A DNA stretch of 64,000 nucleotides from Paracoccus sp. SCSIO 75233 (GTDB taxonomy: Bacteria; Pseudomonadota; Alphaproteobacteria; Rhodobacterales; Rhodobacteraceae). The notes below the pieces were generated by a model that was not told where the DNA came from, ran no database searches, and worked only from the letters and a program-made list of their open reading frames with translations. The position numbers and the translations under genes are program-made. Numbering within the stretch: position 1 is the first letter of the stretch; every line of letters begins with the position of its first letter. This document shows, in pieces, positions 53,978 to 62,802 of the stretch. The stretch covers positions 2,942,501 through 3,006,500 of the forward strand of contig NZ_CP115757.1 in assembly GCF_027912675.1 (NCBI RefSeq), read 5' to 3'.

Positions 53978-54043
53978 CTTCGTTCCTTCGTCACTACGAC
54001 GAAGCCCAAATCCTCCTTAAATCACAACCTCAAATCTGTGCCA

Positions 54044-54519
54044 TAGCCGCTGACGGGGGACAGCCTCTGATTGCACCGGCCATCGATGTCATCAGGGACG
54101 CTGGCCTGACCCTCGTGGTTGAAACCGGCAACGGTACGATGGTCAACTCGAACTATACCGGCCGGAAACTGATCGACGATCTGAATGCAAAGGGCGCTCT
54201 GAAAGTGCTTTGGGACCCGGCCAACAACTGCTGGTGTCATGAACAGGCATTTCCGGCGGGCTATGAGGAGGTGAAGGATGGCTACCTCGGTCATATCCAT
54301 ATCAAGGATGTCCAGGTCGACACACCTCGCGCGACGCTGGAGGTCCGGCGCATGGGTGAGGGACAATTGGCAGACCAATTCCAGCCCATGGCGGATGCCC
54401 TGAGATCAGACGGATATGACGGTGTGATATCTTTCGAAAGCGTCTACCATCCGGGCAAAGGTAATTTTGAAGACGGTTTCCGGCTTTGTGTCGACCGCTT
54501 CAAGACGATTTACGGGTAA
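54044..54519 (+). pseudogene. sugar phosphate isomerase/epimerase-type TIM barrel, C-terminal part
   Basis: About 158 residues (QPLIAPAIDVIRDAGLTLVV, ETGNGTMVNSNYTGRKLIDD, KVLWDPANNCWCH, LGHIHIKDVQVDTPR, GVISFESVYHPGKGN), typical of the xylose-isomerase-like AP-endonuclease-2 family. Metal-binding Glu, Asp and His positions are visible. The N-terminal half is missing because the IS3 right end (54043) enters the frame. Together with the truncated dctP this shows that the IS removed the intervening permease genes and the start of this gene. From 54520 to 54787 I see no gene. Confidence 0.85.
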
Positions 54520-54787
54520 GGCCGGAATCCTCCCATCTGCACATGCGGATGATGCCGTGTTCAAGCGCATATCGATCATCATGCACATGATCGCGGCGAA
54601 AGAAGCTGGGCTGGCGAAGTTAGTCGGTGGGCATACCCCCCTGGCTGCCAGCCCGGTCTGCAAGGAAAAACTATTAGTGCTTTCGCAATGCGAAGACCAC
54701 ACGCTGCGGCGCACTAACCTCGGGGAACGAAAGTCACCATCGGTCTTATCGCTGAAGCGGATGACATATAGCTGCAAGGATTGCCCC

Positions 54788-56709
54788 ATGACCAAACCGC
54801 TTGATCTCATCACCATCGGCCGTTCTTCGGTCGATCTTTACGGCGACCAGATTGGTGGCCGGTTAGAGGATATGGGTCGTTTTCGAAGTATATCGGCGGC
54901 TCTCCGACGAATATCGCCTGCGGCACTGCGCGGCTGGGTCTGCGCTCGGCGGTGATTACGGGCGTCGGCGACGAACATATGGGCCGCTTCATCCGCGAAC
55001 AGCTGATCCGCGAAGGCGTGGACACGCGCGGCGTCAAAACCGACCCGGACCGCCTGACCGCCTTGGTCCTGCTGGGCATCCGCGATGAAGACAGCTTTCC
55101 CCTGATCTTTTATCGCGAAAACTGCGCCGATATGGGTCTGACCGAGGCGGATATTGATGAGGGCTTTATCGCCGAGGCCCGCGCGGTTGTGGCGACGGGG
55201 ACGCATCTGTCGCATCCGCAGACCGAGGCGGCGGTGATCAAGGCGCTGGAACTGGCGCGCAAACATGGCGCGCGGACGGCGCTGGATATCGACTATCGCC
55301 CGAATCTCTGGGGCGTGGCGGGGCATGGCGATGGCGAAAGCCGCTTTGTCGAAAGCGCCGCGGTGACGGCGAAGCTGCAGGCGAGCCTGCATTATTTCGA
55401 CCTGATCGTGGGCACGGAAGAGGAATTCCACATCGCCGGTGGCAGCACGGATACCATCAAGGCGTTGCGCAATGTCCGCAAAGTCTCGGACGCCACGCTG
55501 GTCTGCAAGCGCGGTGCGGCGGGGGCGGTGGCCTTTGAAGGCGACATCCCCGACAGTCTGGACGAGGGCCAGACCGGGCCGGGTTTCCCGATTGAGGTGT
55601 TCAACGTTCTGGGCGCGGGCGACGGGTTCTTTTCCGGGCTGATGAAGGGCTGGCTGGACGATGCCGATTGGCCGACGGCGCTCACATACGCCAATGCCTG
55701 CGGGGCTTTCGCGGTCAGCCGCCACGGTTGCACACCGGCCTATCCCTCGCTGACGGAACTGGAGTTCTTCCTCAGGCGCGGCGTGATCCAGCCCGATCTG
55801 CGCAACGATGCGGAACTGGAGCAGATCCACCGCGCCACGAACCGCACCGGTCCCGGCACGGGCGACTGGTCCGAGATGCGGGTCTTTGCTTTCGACCATC
55901 GTGGGCAGCTGGAAGAGATGGAAGGCTATACGCCGCAGAAGGGCGGCGCCTTCAAGGAGCTGTGCCTGAGCGCCGCGCGGCAGGTGGCGGGGGACCGGCC
56001 CGGCTATGGCATTCTGTGCGACAACCGCATCGGGCGGGCGGCGCTGCATGCGGCCTCGGGCTCGGGGCTGTGGATCGGGCGGCCTGCCGAATGGCCGGGC
56101 TCGCGGCCCCTGACGCTTGAGCCGGAGCTGGGCCCCGATTGCGGCGGCTTGCAGGCATGGGCGCGCGAGAATGTGGTCAAGGTGCTGTGTTTCTGCCATC
56201 CGGGTGACGATGCCGGGATGCGTGCGGATCAGGAGGCGACGGTCCGGCGGCTTTATACAGCGGCGCGGCGCAGCGGGCTGGAATTTCTGCTGGAGGTGAT
56301 CCCGTCCAAGGTCGGTTCGGTCGATGACGGCACGACGGCGACGCTGATCCGGCAATTCTATGCCGCCGGGATTTACCCCGACTGGTGGAAGCTGGAACCG
56401 ATGCAGAGCCGTGCGGGCTGGGCGCAGGCCATCGCCGCCATCGAGGAACATGACCGCCACACACGCGGCATTGTGGTGCTGGGGCTGGACGCGCCCGAGG
56501 CGGAGCTGGCGGCGAGCTTTGAGGTCGCGGCGGGCTTCGATCTGGTGCGCGGTTTTGCTGTCGGGCGGACGATATTCGCCGATGCGGCGCGGGGCTGGAT
56601 GCGCGGCGAGATGAGCGATGCGGAGGCGGTGGCGCAGATGGCCGGGCGTTACGGGCGGCTTTGCGACCTCTGGGACAAGGCGCGCGGCGCGGCGCGGGTG
56701 GCGGCCTAG
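54788..56709 (+). pseudogene. iolC: iolC (5-dehydro-2-deoxygluconokinase with DUF2090 domain), frameshifted
   Basis: The gene starts TKPLDLITIGRSSVDLYGDQ, then loses frame at about 54877: GGTCG stands where GGTTCG is expected. Restoring one base gives SKYIGGSPTNIACGTARLGL and joins the long downstream frame. That frame contains the PfkB kinase (residues to about 330, with NVLGAGDGFFSGL as the catalytic signature) and the C-terminal DUF2090 aldolase-like part. The intact protein would be about 640 residues. It phosphorylates 5-dehydro-2-deoxygluconate in myo-inositol breakdown, and the DUF2090 part may split the product. Translation from a late GTG (54952) would lack the substrate-binding N-terminus. 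Confidence 0.88.
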
Positions 56710-56725
56710 GGATCGGGTGTCAGGA

Positions 56726-56759
56726 CCGGGGGCGCTGCCCCCGGACCCCCGGGATATTT
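56726..56759. repeat. iol intergenic hairpin plus CCCGGGATATTT element (copy 1)
   Basis: CCGGGGGC-GCT-GCCCCCGG (56726-56744) is a perfect 8-bp hairpin, followed at 56748 by CCCGGGATATTT. The same pair of elements recurs at 59585-59633 between iolE and iolB. It may act as an mRNA-stabilising or weak terminator structure. Confidence 0.6.
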
Positions 56760-56796
56760 GGATGAAGAAGAAACAAGCGGTCGTGGAGGCGAAGCA

Positions 56797-58635
56797 ATGG
56801 GCAAGGTGATCCGGTTGACGGCGGCGCAGGCGATGATGCGCTGGCTCTCGGTGCAGAAGAACGAGGATGGCGACCGCTTTATCGAAGGCGTCTGGGCGAT
56901 CTTCGGCCATGGCAATGTCGCGGGCATAGGCGAGGCGCTGCACGGGATCGGGGACGCGCTGCCGACATGGCGGGGCCAGAACGAACAGTCGATGGCCCAT
57001 GCCGCGATTGCCTATGCCAAGGGGCAGGGGCGCAGGCGGGCGCAGGCGGTGACCACATCCATCGGGCCGGGCGCCACGAATGTCGTGACGGCGGCGGCGC
57101 TGGCGCATGTGAACCGGCTGCCGCTGCTGGTCATCGCGGGCGATGTCTTTGCCAATCGCCGGCCCGATCCGGTGCTGCAACAGGTCGAGGATTTCGGGGA
57201 CGGGACGGTCAGCGCCAATGACTGTTTCCGCCCCGTCAGCCGCTATTTCGACCGCATCACACGGCCCGAACATTTGCTGAGCGCGCTGCCCCGTGCCATG
57301 CGCGCCATGACCGACCCGGCGGAATGCGGGCCGGTGGTGCTGGCGTTCTGTCAGGATGTGCAGGCGGAAGGCTATGACTGGCCCGAGGAATTCTTCGCGC
57401 CGCGCATCTGGCGCATCCGCCGCCCCGAACCCGACCGTCAGGAACTGGCCGAGGTGGCAGGGATGATCCGCGCCGCAACATCGCCGGTGATCGTGGCGGG
57501 CGGGGGCGTGATCTATGCGCAGGCCGAAGAGGCTCTGGCGGAGTTCGCCAGCCGCCACGATATCCCGGTGATCGAGACGCAGGCAGGCAAATCCGCGCTG
57601 CCGCAGGATCATCCGATGAATTACGGCGCGGCGGGGGTCGATGGTTCGGCTGCGGCGAACCTGATGGCGGGGCAGGCTGATCTGGTGATCGGCATCGGCA
57701 CGAGGTTGCAGGATTTCACCACCGGCTCGCGGACGCTGTTCGGGGATGCGAAGCTGGCCTCGATCAATGTCCAGCCCTATGACGCGGCCAAACATGGCGG
57801 GGTCAGCCTTGTCGCGGATGCCAGGGTCGCGCTTGCCGCACTGACGCAGGCCCTTGGCGATTATCGCGCCGATGCGGCAAACCCGCGGGCCCGCGCCGAT
57901 TGGCTGGAGGCCGTCAATGCCCATTGCGCGGCCCCCACCGATACCAATGAACTGCCGACCGATGCGCAGGTGATCGGCGCGGTGCAGCGTGCGACCGGCA
58001 AAGACGCCATCGCCATGTGCGCCGCCGGCACCATGCCCGGCGCGCTCAAGCTGCTGTGGCAGGCCTCAAAGCACGGCTATCACATGGAATATGGCTATAG
58101 CTGCATGGGATATGAGGTGGCCGGCGCCATGGGCCTCAAACTGGCGCAGCCCGAGCGCGAGGTGATCTGCTTTGTCGGTGATGGCAGCTATATGATGGCC
58201 AATTCGGAACTGGCGACGGCGGTGATGCGGCGCATCCCCTTTACCGTCGTGCTGACCGATAATCGCGGCTATGGCTGCATCAACCGGCTGCAGCAGAATA
58301 CCGGCGGGGCGGAATTCAACAATATGTATGTCGACAGCAATATCGAGACGCAGCCGCAGATCGACTTCGTGGCCCACGCCGCCAGCATGGGGGCGCATGC
58401 GGTCAAGGCGGGTGGTATCGCGGATCTGGAGGCGCAGCTTCAGGCCGCGCGCAGCCGCGACATCCCCACCGTGATCGTGATCGACACCACCGCCGCGCCG
58501 GGCCCCGGCGACGGGCTGGAAGGGGCCGGGCATTTCTGGGACGTGGCCGTGCCCGAGATGGGTGATACGGCAAAATTGCGCGATGCCTATGACGATTACC
58601 TCGCCAGTATCGCGCATCAGCGCCTTTTGAACTGA
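56797..58635 (+). CDS. iolD: 3D-(3,5/4)-trihydroxycyclohexane-1,2-dione hydrolase
   Basis: A 612-residue thiamine-diphosphate enzyme. The Pyr domain has FGHGNVAGIGEALHG and TTSIGPGATNVVTAAALAHV; the C-terminal PP domain has the Mg-ThDP signature GDGSYMMANSELATAVMRRI, closing with NRGYGCINRLQ. It opens the ring of the inositol-derived dione to 5-deoxyglucuronate. The ATG at 56797 follows GGAGG. It is the second step gene of the iol cluster and is intact. Confidence 0.96.
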   Translation: MGKVIRLTAAQAMMRWLSVQKNEDGDRFIEGVWAIFGHGNVAGIGEALHGIGDALPTWRGQNEQSMAHAAIAYAKGQGRRRAQAVTTSIGPGATNVVTAAALAHVNRLPLLVIAGDVFANRRPDPVLQQVEDFGDGTVSANDCFRPVSRYFDRITRPEHLLSALPRAMRAMTDPAECGPVVLAFCQDVQAEGYDWPEEFFAPRIWRIRRPEPDRQELAEVAGMIRAATSPVIVAGGGVIYAQAEEALAEFASRHDIPVIETQAGKSALPQDHPMNYGAAGVDGSAAANLMAGQADLVIGIGTRLQDFTTGSRTLFGDAKLASINVQPYDAAKHGGVSLVADARVALAALTQALGDYRADAANPRARADWLEAVNAHCAAPTDTNELPTDAQVIGAVQRATGKDAIAMCAAGTMPGALKLLWQASKHGYHMEYGYSCMGYEVAGAMGLKLAQPEREVICFVGDGSYMMANSELATAVMRRIPFTVVLTDNRGYGCINRLQQNTGGAEFNNMYVDSNIETQPQIDFVAHAASMGAHAVKAGGIADLEAQLQAARSRDIPTVIVIDTTAAPGPGDGLEGAGHFWDVAVPEMGDTAKLRDAYDDYLASIAHQRLLN

Positions 58636-58659
58636 ACGCGTCACCTGAAGGAGAGGCAC

Positions 58660-59574
58660 ATGATCCGCTACGGCACCAATCCGATCGCCTGGTCGAATGA
58701 CGACGACCACAGCATCGGCGCGCATCTGTCGCTGGAAGACTGCCTGTCCGATTGCCGCGAGATCGGCTTTGACGGCATCGAAAAGGGCCACAAGATGCCC
58801 TCGGAGGGCGCGGCGCTGAAAGACGCGCTTGGCGCCTGGGGCCTGCGTTTCATCGGCGGCTGGCATTCGACCAATATCCTCAGCCCCGGCGCGACGCCTG
58901 AGGTCGAGCGCGCCGCGATGGACGCCCATATCGCCATGTCGAAAGCGGCGGGCAGCGATGTGATCATCATCTGCGAATGTTCCAACACCGTGCATGGCAA
59001 TGATCAGGTCGCGGCCAATGACCGGCCCATTCTGTCGGATGCGGAATGGGACCGTTTCATGGCCGGGATCAACGATCTGGCGGGTCATGCGGCGGGGCAG
59101 GGGATGCGCTTCTGCTATCACCACCATGTCGGATCCTGCGTCGAAAGCGACGCGGATATTGACCGCTTCATGGCCGCCGCCGGGCCGGATGTGCATCTGC
59201 TGCTGGATACCGGGCATGCCCGTTTCGGCGGTGCCGATCCGGCTGAGCTGGCGCGGAAATACATGCCCCGCGTGGGCCATATCCATTGCAAGAATATCCG
59301 GCAGCCGGTGATGGAACAGGTCCGCGCCGAGGGTCTGTCCTTCATCGAGGGCGTCCGTCGCGGCGCCTTCACCGTGCCCGGCGACCCCGAGGGCTGCGTC
59401 GATTTCGCGCCGGTCCTGCGCATCGCCGCCGAACAGGGCTATGACGGCTGGCTGGTGATCGAGGCCGAACAGGACAGTGCCATCCGCAACCCGCTGCATT
59501 ACCAGTCGATGGGACATGAGGCGCTGCGCCGGATGGCGCGCGAGGCCGGGCTGGACCGCGATGCGGCGGCATAA
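58660..59574 (+). CDS. iolE: inosose dehydratase (2-keto-myo-inositol dehydratase)
   Basis: A 304-residue TIM barrel of the xylose-isomerase-like family, starting MIRYGTNPIAWSNDDD, with metal ligands in RFCYHHHVGSCVESDADI, LLLDTGHARFGG and VGHIHCKNIR. It dehydrates 2-inosose to the dione used by IolD. GAAGGAGAGG lies upstream of the ATG and 24 bp separate it from iolD. Length and motifs are normal. Confidence 0.95.
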   Translation: MIRYGTNPIAWSNDDDHSIGAHLSLEDCLSDCREIGFDGIEKGHKMPSEGAALKDALGAWGLRFIGGWHSTNILSPGATPEVERAAMDAHIAMSKAAGSDVIIICECSNTVHGNDQVAANDRPILSDAEWDRFMAGINDLAGHAAGQGMRFCYHHHVGSCVESDADIDRFMAAAGPDVHLLLDTGHARFGGADPAELARKYMPRVGHIHCKNIRQPVMEQVRAEGLSFIEGVRRGAFTVPGDPEGCVDFAPVLRIAAEQGYDGWLVIEAEQDSAIRNPLHYQSMGHEALRRMAREAGLDRDAAA

Positions 59575-59584
59575 GCCATTGGCA

Positions 59585-59633
59585 GAGGGGCGCTGCCCCT
59601 CCTGGCCTGCGGCCAGTTCACCCCGGGATATTT
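59585..59633. repeat. iol intergenic hairpin plus CCCGGGATATTT element (copy 2)
   Basis: GAGGGGC-GCT-GCCCCTC (59585-59601) followed at 59622-59633 by CCCGGGATATTT, in the 257-bp gap between iolE and iolB. It is homologous in plan to the copy at 56726. The rest of the gap (59634-59831) has no recognisable feature. Confidence 0.55.
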
Positions 59634-59831
59634 CGACCAGGGTGAGGGGGCGTTCCGCGATGTTCGGTGTACGCGCTGTGTACAGGCTGTGCATGGCGGG
59701 TGCACGTCCTGTGCCGCCGTTTTGCCAGCAAATGCGGGGCGCTTTGCAGGCGGTCGGATGATCCGCCCCTCGGCGCAACGCACGGTGCTGTTGCATGTGG
59801 CGGCGGCGCTGAGTTTGAGAAAGGAAACGCT

Positions 59832-60641
59832 ATGAGCCATCTTCTGCACAAACCCTTCGGCACACGCGGCGAGGTGCATCGCATCACACCCCAGGATGCT
59901 GGCTGGCGCTATGTCGGGTTCTCGCTGCACCGCCTGCGCGCGGGCGACCGCGCCGGCGATCTGACCGGGGATCGCGAGGTCATTCTGGTCATGGTCGAAG
60001 GCAAGGCCCGGATCGAGGCCGCCGGTCAGGATTGGGGCGAATTGGGCGACCGGATGGATGTGTTCGAAAAGACCCCGCCGCATTGTCTCTATGTCCCGAA
60101 CGGCCTGCAATGGCAGGCCGAAGCACTCACCGATTGCGTCATCGCGGTTTGCTCCGCCCCCGGTCGCGGCGGCCATGAGGCCCGCCGGATCGGCCCCGAC
60201 GGCATCACCCTGACCGAGCGTGGGAAGGGTACCAACACCCGCCATATCAACAACATCGCCATGGAGGCCGAAGACTACTGCGACAGCCTGCTGGTGACCG
60301 AGGTCTTCACTCCCGCAGGCCACTGGTCCAGCTATCCCAGCCACCGCCATGACGAGGACGACTTTCCCCGCATCACCTATCTGGAAGAAACCTATTACCA
60401 CCGCCTGAACCCCGCCAATGGCTGGGCGGTACAACGGGTCTATACCGATGACGGCAGCCTCGACGAAACCATGGCCGTCCACGACGGCGATGTCGTCTGC
60501 GTCCCCCGAGGCCACCACCCCTGCGGCGCCCCCTACGGCTTCGAGATGTACTACCTCAACGTCATGGCCGGCCCACGCAGAAACTGGCGCTTCGTCCCCG
60601 CGCCGGAGGTCGAGTGGATCATGGAGAGAGATGCGACATAA
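59832..60641 (+). CDS. iolB: 5-deoxy-glucuronate isomerase
   Basis: A 269-residue double-cupin protein starting MSHLLHKPFGTRGEVHRITP, with metal-binding patterns in HWSSYPSHRHDEDDFPR and GDVVCVPRGHHPCGAPYGF. It converts 5-deoxy-glucuronate to 5-dehydro-2-deoxygluconate, the substrate of IolC. AAAGGAAACG precedes the ATG. iolG and iolA, needed for the first and last steps, are not in the window. Confidence 0.95.
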   Translation: MSHLLHKPFGTRGEVHRITPQDAGWRYVGFSLHRLRAGDRAGDLTGDREVILVMVEGKARIEAAGQDWGELGDRMDVFEKTPPHCLYVPNGLQWQAEALTDCVIAVCSAPGRGGHEARRIGPDGITLTERGKGTNTRHINNIAMEAEDYCDSLLVTEVFTPAGHWSSYPSHRHDEDDFPRITYLEETYYHRLNPANGWAVQRVYTDDGSLDETMAVHDGDVVCVPRGHHPCGAPYGFEMYYLNVMAGPRRNWRFVPAPEVEWIMERDAT

Positions 60642-60757
60642 AGCCGGTGTTGGCTTGTCTTATTTGGTAAGAGCCACTGGTCGTGGGTTTTCCACGCCAT
60701 GCAAAATGCCGGGAACTGCCGGGCCAACGATTGTCAGGCGCGCAGGGTGCGAACCTG

Positions 60758-60898
60758 CGAACCCGCGAACCCCGGATGCGAACCCAAAAAAATCGCTGCG
60801 AACTGGTGATCTTGCGCGCTTACGCCCGCCGCATACACATTCCCCCGCCGGAGGACCCGGAAGAGGTTGACAGATTGGAGCCCGACCGAATCAGAGCG
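60758..60898. repeat. diverged 141-bp repeat (copy 2 of 33004-33145)
   Basis: It carries the same GCGAAC-rich left part, the AAAAAAA run and the CATACACATTCCCCCGCCGG core as copy 1, with about one change in ten. It marks the remains of a second element of the same family. Confidence 0.8.
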
Positions 60899-60924
60899 TC
60901 GTGAATGCCGCGAGCACTGCGTCT

Positions 60925-61078
60925 TGGACCGTCCACGCCAGCAGCAGGTCGGCTTCCTCCGCGGCGATGCGTTTGCCTATATCCGCGATGCGCTCCTCAA
61001 CGGGGATGGTGCGGTTAAAGGGGATCACCGCCAGACGGCGCTGTATGCCCCGATCCACGCTGCCCTTGAAGCCGGGCA
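60925..61078 (-). pseudogene. primase-helicase gene fragment (second element)
   Basis: About 150 bp closely match 33879-34032 inside the complete primase-helicase gene, encoding on the minus strand GFKGSVDRGIQRRLAVIPFN, RTIPVEERIADIGKRIAAEE and ADLLLAWTVQDA. Both ends break off into unrelated sequence, so it is an internal fragment of the helicase part. It lies beside a repeat copy and an intact integrase and is what is left of a related satellite element. Confidence 0.85.
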
Positions 61079-61278
61079 GCAGCAGTAAACACGACTGGGG
61101 CGGCATTTGGCGTTTCGTGGACGCCGCATTTATCGGCGTGGCCTGCCGGAACCCGCATCCGAGTCGGTACGCGAATGCGAATCCTGGTTCATGGAGCGCG
61201 TCACAGAGCCACCCGACCTCTCTACGATCCGAAAGAAGATCGGTGCGGGTCACCGCGACCTTCTGGCAGATCAGCCAA

Positions 61279-62493
61279 TCAATCGACCACGCGCAGTCGC
61301 GGGCGCAGGAAGCCGGCAACGTCGTTCACGCCTTCCCGCAGGGGCGAGTCCATGAGATGAGCGTAACGCTTGGTGGTTTTCGCCTGGGTGTGGCCGAGCA
61401 GGGCGCCGATCATCTCCAGCGACGAGCCGCGATTGATCAACAATGACGCAAAGGTATGGCGTAGATCGTGCAGGCGGATATCCTCCAGACCTGCCTCCCG
61501 AAGCGTCCGGTGCCAGAACCGGCGCAGATCCTGCACCGGCTTGTCCGGCGCGTCGCCGGGAAACACCCAGCCCTTACGGATGCCCAACTCCTCCTGACGC
61601 GCCCGGATCAGCGCCACGGCGTCCAGCGATAGTGGCACCCGATGCACCCGGCGCTGCTTGGTGTAAGCCGCCTGTTTCGTCCATGCGGCATTGTCCAGAT
61701 CGAAGTCTTCAAACCGTGCCTCGCGCACCTCTCCCAGCCGCGCGCCGGTCAGCAGGCACATGCGCACGATGGCCGCGCTGCGCCGGTCCTCGGTTGCCGA
61801 CAGCGCTGTGGCCAGCGCCGACAACTCGTCCGGCGACAGGAAGCGGTCGCGCTCCGTTTCCGGACGTTTGAAGAAATGCTGCGCCGGGTTTTCGGTGATC
61901 ATTTTCCATTTGATCGCCAGATTGAACATCTTGCGCAGCATCTCGCCGCAGCGATTGGCTCGAACCGGGGTGGGGCGCGGCGCCGCCTCGCCTTTCTTTG
62001 GTGTTTTGCGCTTGCGGGCGCGGCCCTGCGCGACGCTGCGCAGCAGGGTATCAACATCCGTGGGGGTGATCTCGCTGACCAGACGGTTGCGCCAGACCGG
62101 CAGTACAAACTGCTCCAGCATGGATTTCTGATCCGATGCATTCCGCGCTGCGAGGCTCGGCAGATGCTCCTCGATGAAGCGGGTCACCAGATCGGAGATG
62201 CGTGGGGCGGTTCGGGCGGTTTCGCGTTCCTCCAAGGGATCGATCCCGGCATCGAGCTGACGGCGCAGATCCCTGACGCGATCCCGCGCGGCGGTCACCG
62301 ACCATTCCGGCCAGCGACCGAGGGTGAAGCGGCGCTGCCGGCCGTGATGGCGATAGGCGAAGGTGAAGGCGCGATTTCCGGAGGCGTAGATCCGGATGGC
62401 CATACCCAGCGCCTCGGAATCGAAGATCTCGTAATCCTTGCTGCGCGGCTGCGCGGCTTTGACGGACCGCTCTGTCAAGCGAACTCGAAACAT
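61279..62493 (-). CDS. tyrosine integrase with DUF4102 arm-binding domain
   Basis: 404 residues. The N-terminal DUF4102 region (VRLTERSVKAAQPRSKDYEI, RRFTLGRWPEWSVTAARDRV) is followed by a core-binding domain and a complete catalytic domain: Arg in LLTGARLGEVREARF, HDLRHTFASLL, LLGHTQAKTT and the nucleophilic Tyr in KRYAHLMDSPL. This is the P4/CP4 integrase class, distinct from the one at 37192. It lies next to the primase remnant. No tRNA gene or tRNA fragment is found within the window on either side, so its attachment site is unknown. Confidence 0.94.
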   Translation of the reverse strand: MFRVRLTERSVKAAQPRSKDYEIFDSEALGMAIRIYASGNRAFTFAYRHHGRQRRFTLGRWPEWSVTAARDRVRDLRRQLDAGIDPLEERETARTAPRISDLVTRFIEEHLPSLAARNASDQKSMLEQFVLPVWRNRLVSEITPTDVDTLLRSVAQGRARKRKTPKKGEAAPRPTPVRANRCGEMLRKMFNLAIKWKMITENPAQHFFKRPETERDRFLSPDELSALATALSATEDRRSAAIVRMCLLTGARLGEVREARFEDFDLDNAAWTKQAAYTKQRRVHRVPLSLDAVALIRARQEELGIRKGWVFPGDAPDKPVQDLRRFWHRTLREAGLEDIRLHDLRHTFASLLINRGSSLEMIGALLGHTQAKTTKRYAHLMDSPLREGVNDVAGFLRPRLRVVD

Positions 62494-62802
62494 ATGGTTT
62501 CCTCGTTACAAAACCGCCTGAATACAGCGTCGCCGGGGAGGGTGATCAAGTCGGGTTCGGTCGTCTTAGATAATGCGCGCTCATGCCGACGGATGGTGGA
62601 AGCCGCAGCTCACGGTTGTCCGTTCCTTCAGGCCGTCGAGCTGCAACGCGGCCCTGATCGGGCAGAGCAGGCGGAGCGCAGACGCCCTGTCGGACCGCTG
62701 CTTGATCTCGAAGGATGGAGAACGCGTTCCCGAGCAGCGCATGCTCAGGGCTTTGAGGGGGGCAGCGACCTCAGCATTTTCGATCAATTGTTGCTCACCA
62801 TT
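62494..62802. other. gap without recognisable gene
   Basis: About 310 bases between the integrase and the ABC-2 permease. Frames of 68 and 77 residues exist on both strands but lack a ribosome-binding site and family features. I found no tRNA fragment or clear inverted repeat here. Confidence 0.5.

Larger units (their letters stand above)
52559..54043 (-). mobile_element. complete IS3-family insertion sequence, 1485 bp
   Basis: The ends are imperfect inverted repeats, TGGCGCAGATTGGGG on the left and TGGCACAGATTTGAGG read inward from the right. It carries orfA and orfB with a 4-bp overlap. No target duplication is seen: ATT borders the left end and TAG the right, and the flanking genes are unrelated fragments. 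That is expected if a deletion extended from the element. Confidence 0.85.

Noticed and set aside
54838..57924. A 1028-residue open frame on the minus strand
   Set aside because: It is antisense to iolC and iolD in a GC-rich stretch and is composed of Arg/Pro/His-rich low-complexity sequence without motifs.
58066..59796. A 576-residue minus-strand frame
   Set aside because: Antisense shadow of iolD and iolE; the plus strand encodes proteins with clear catalytic motifs.
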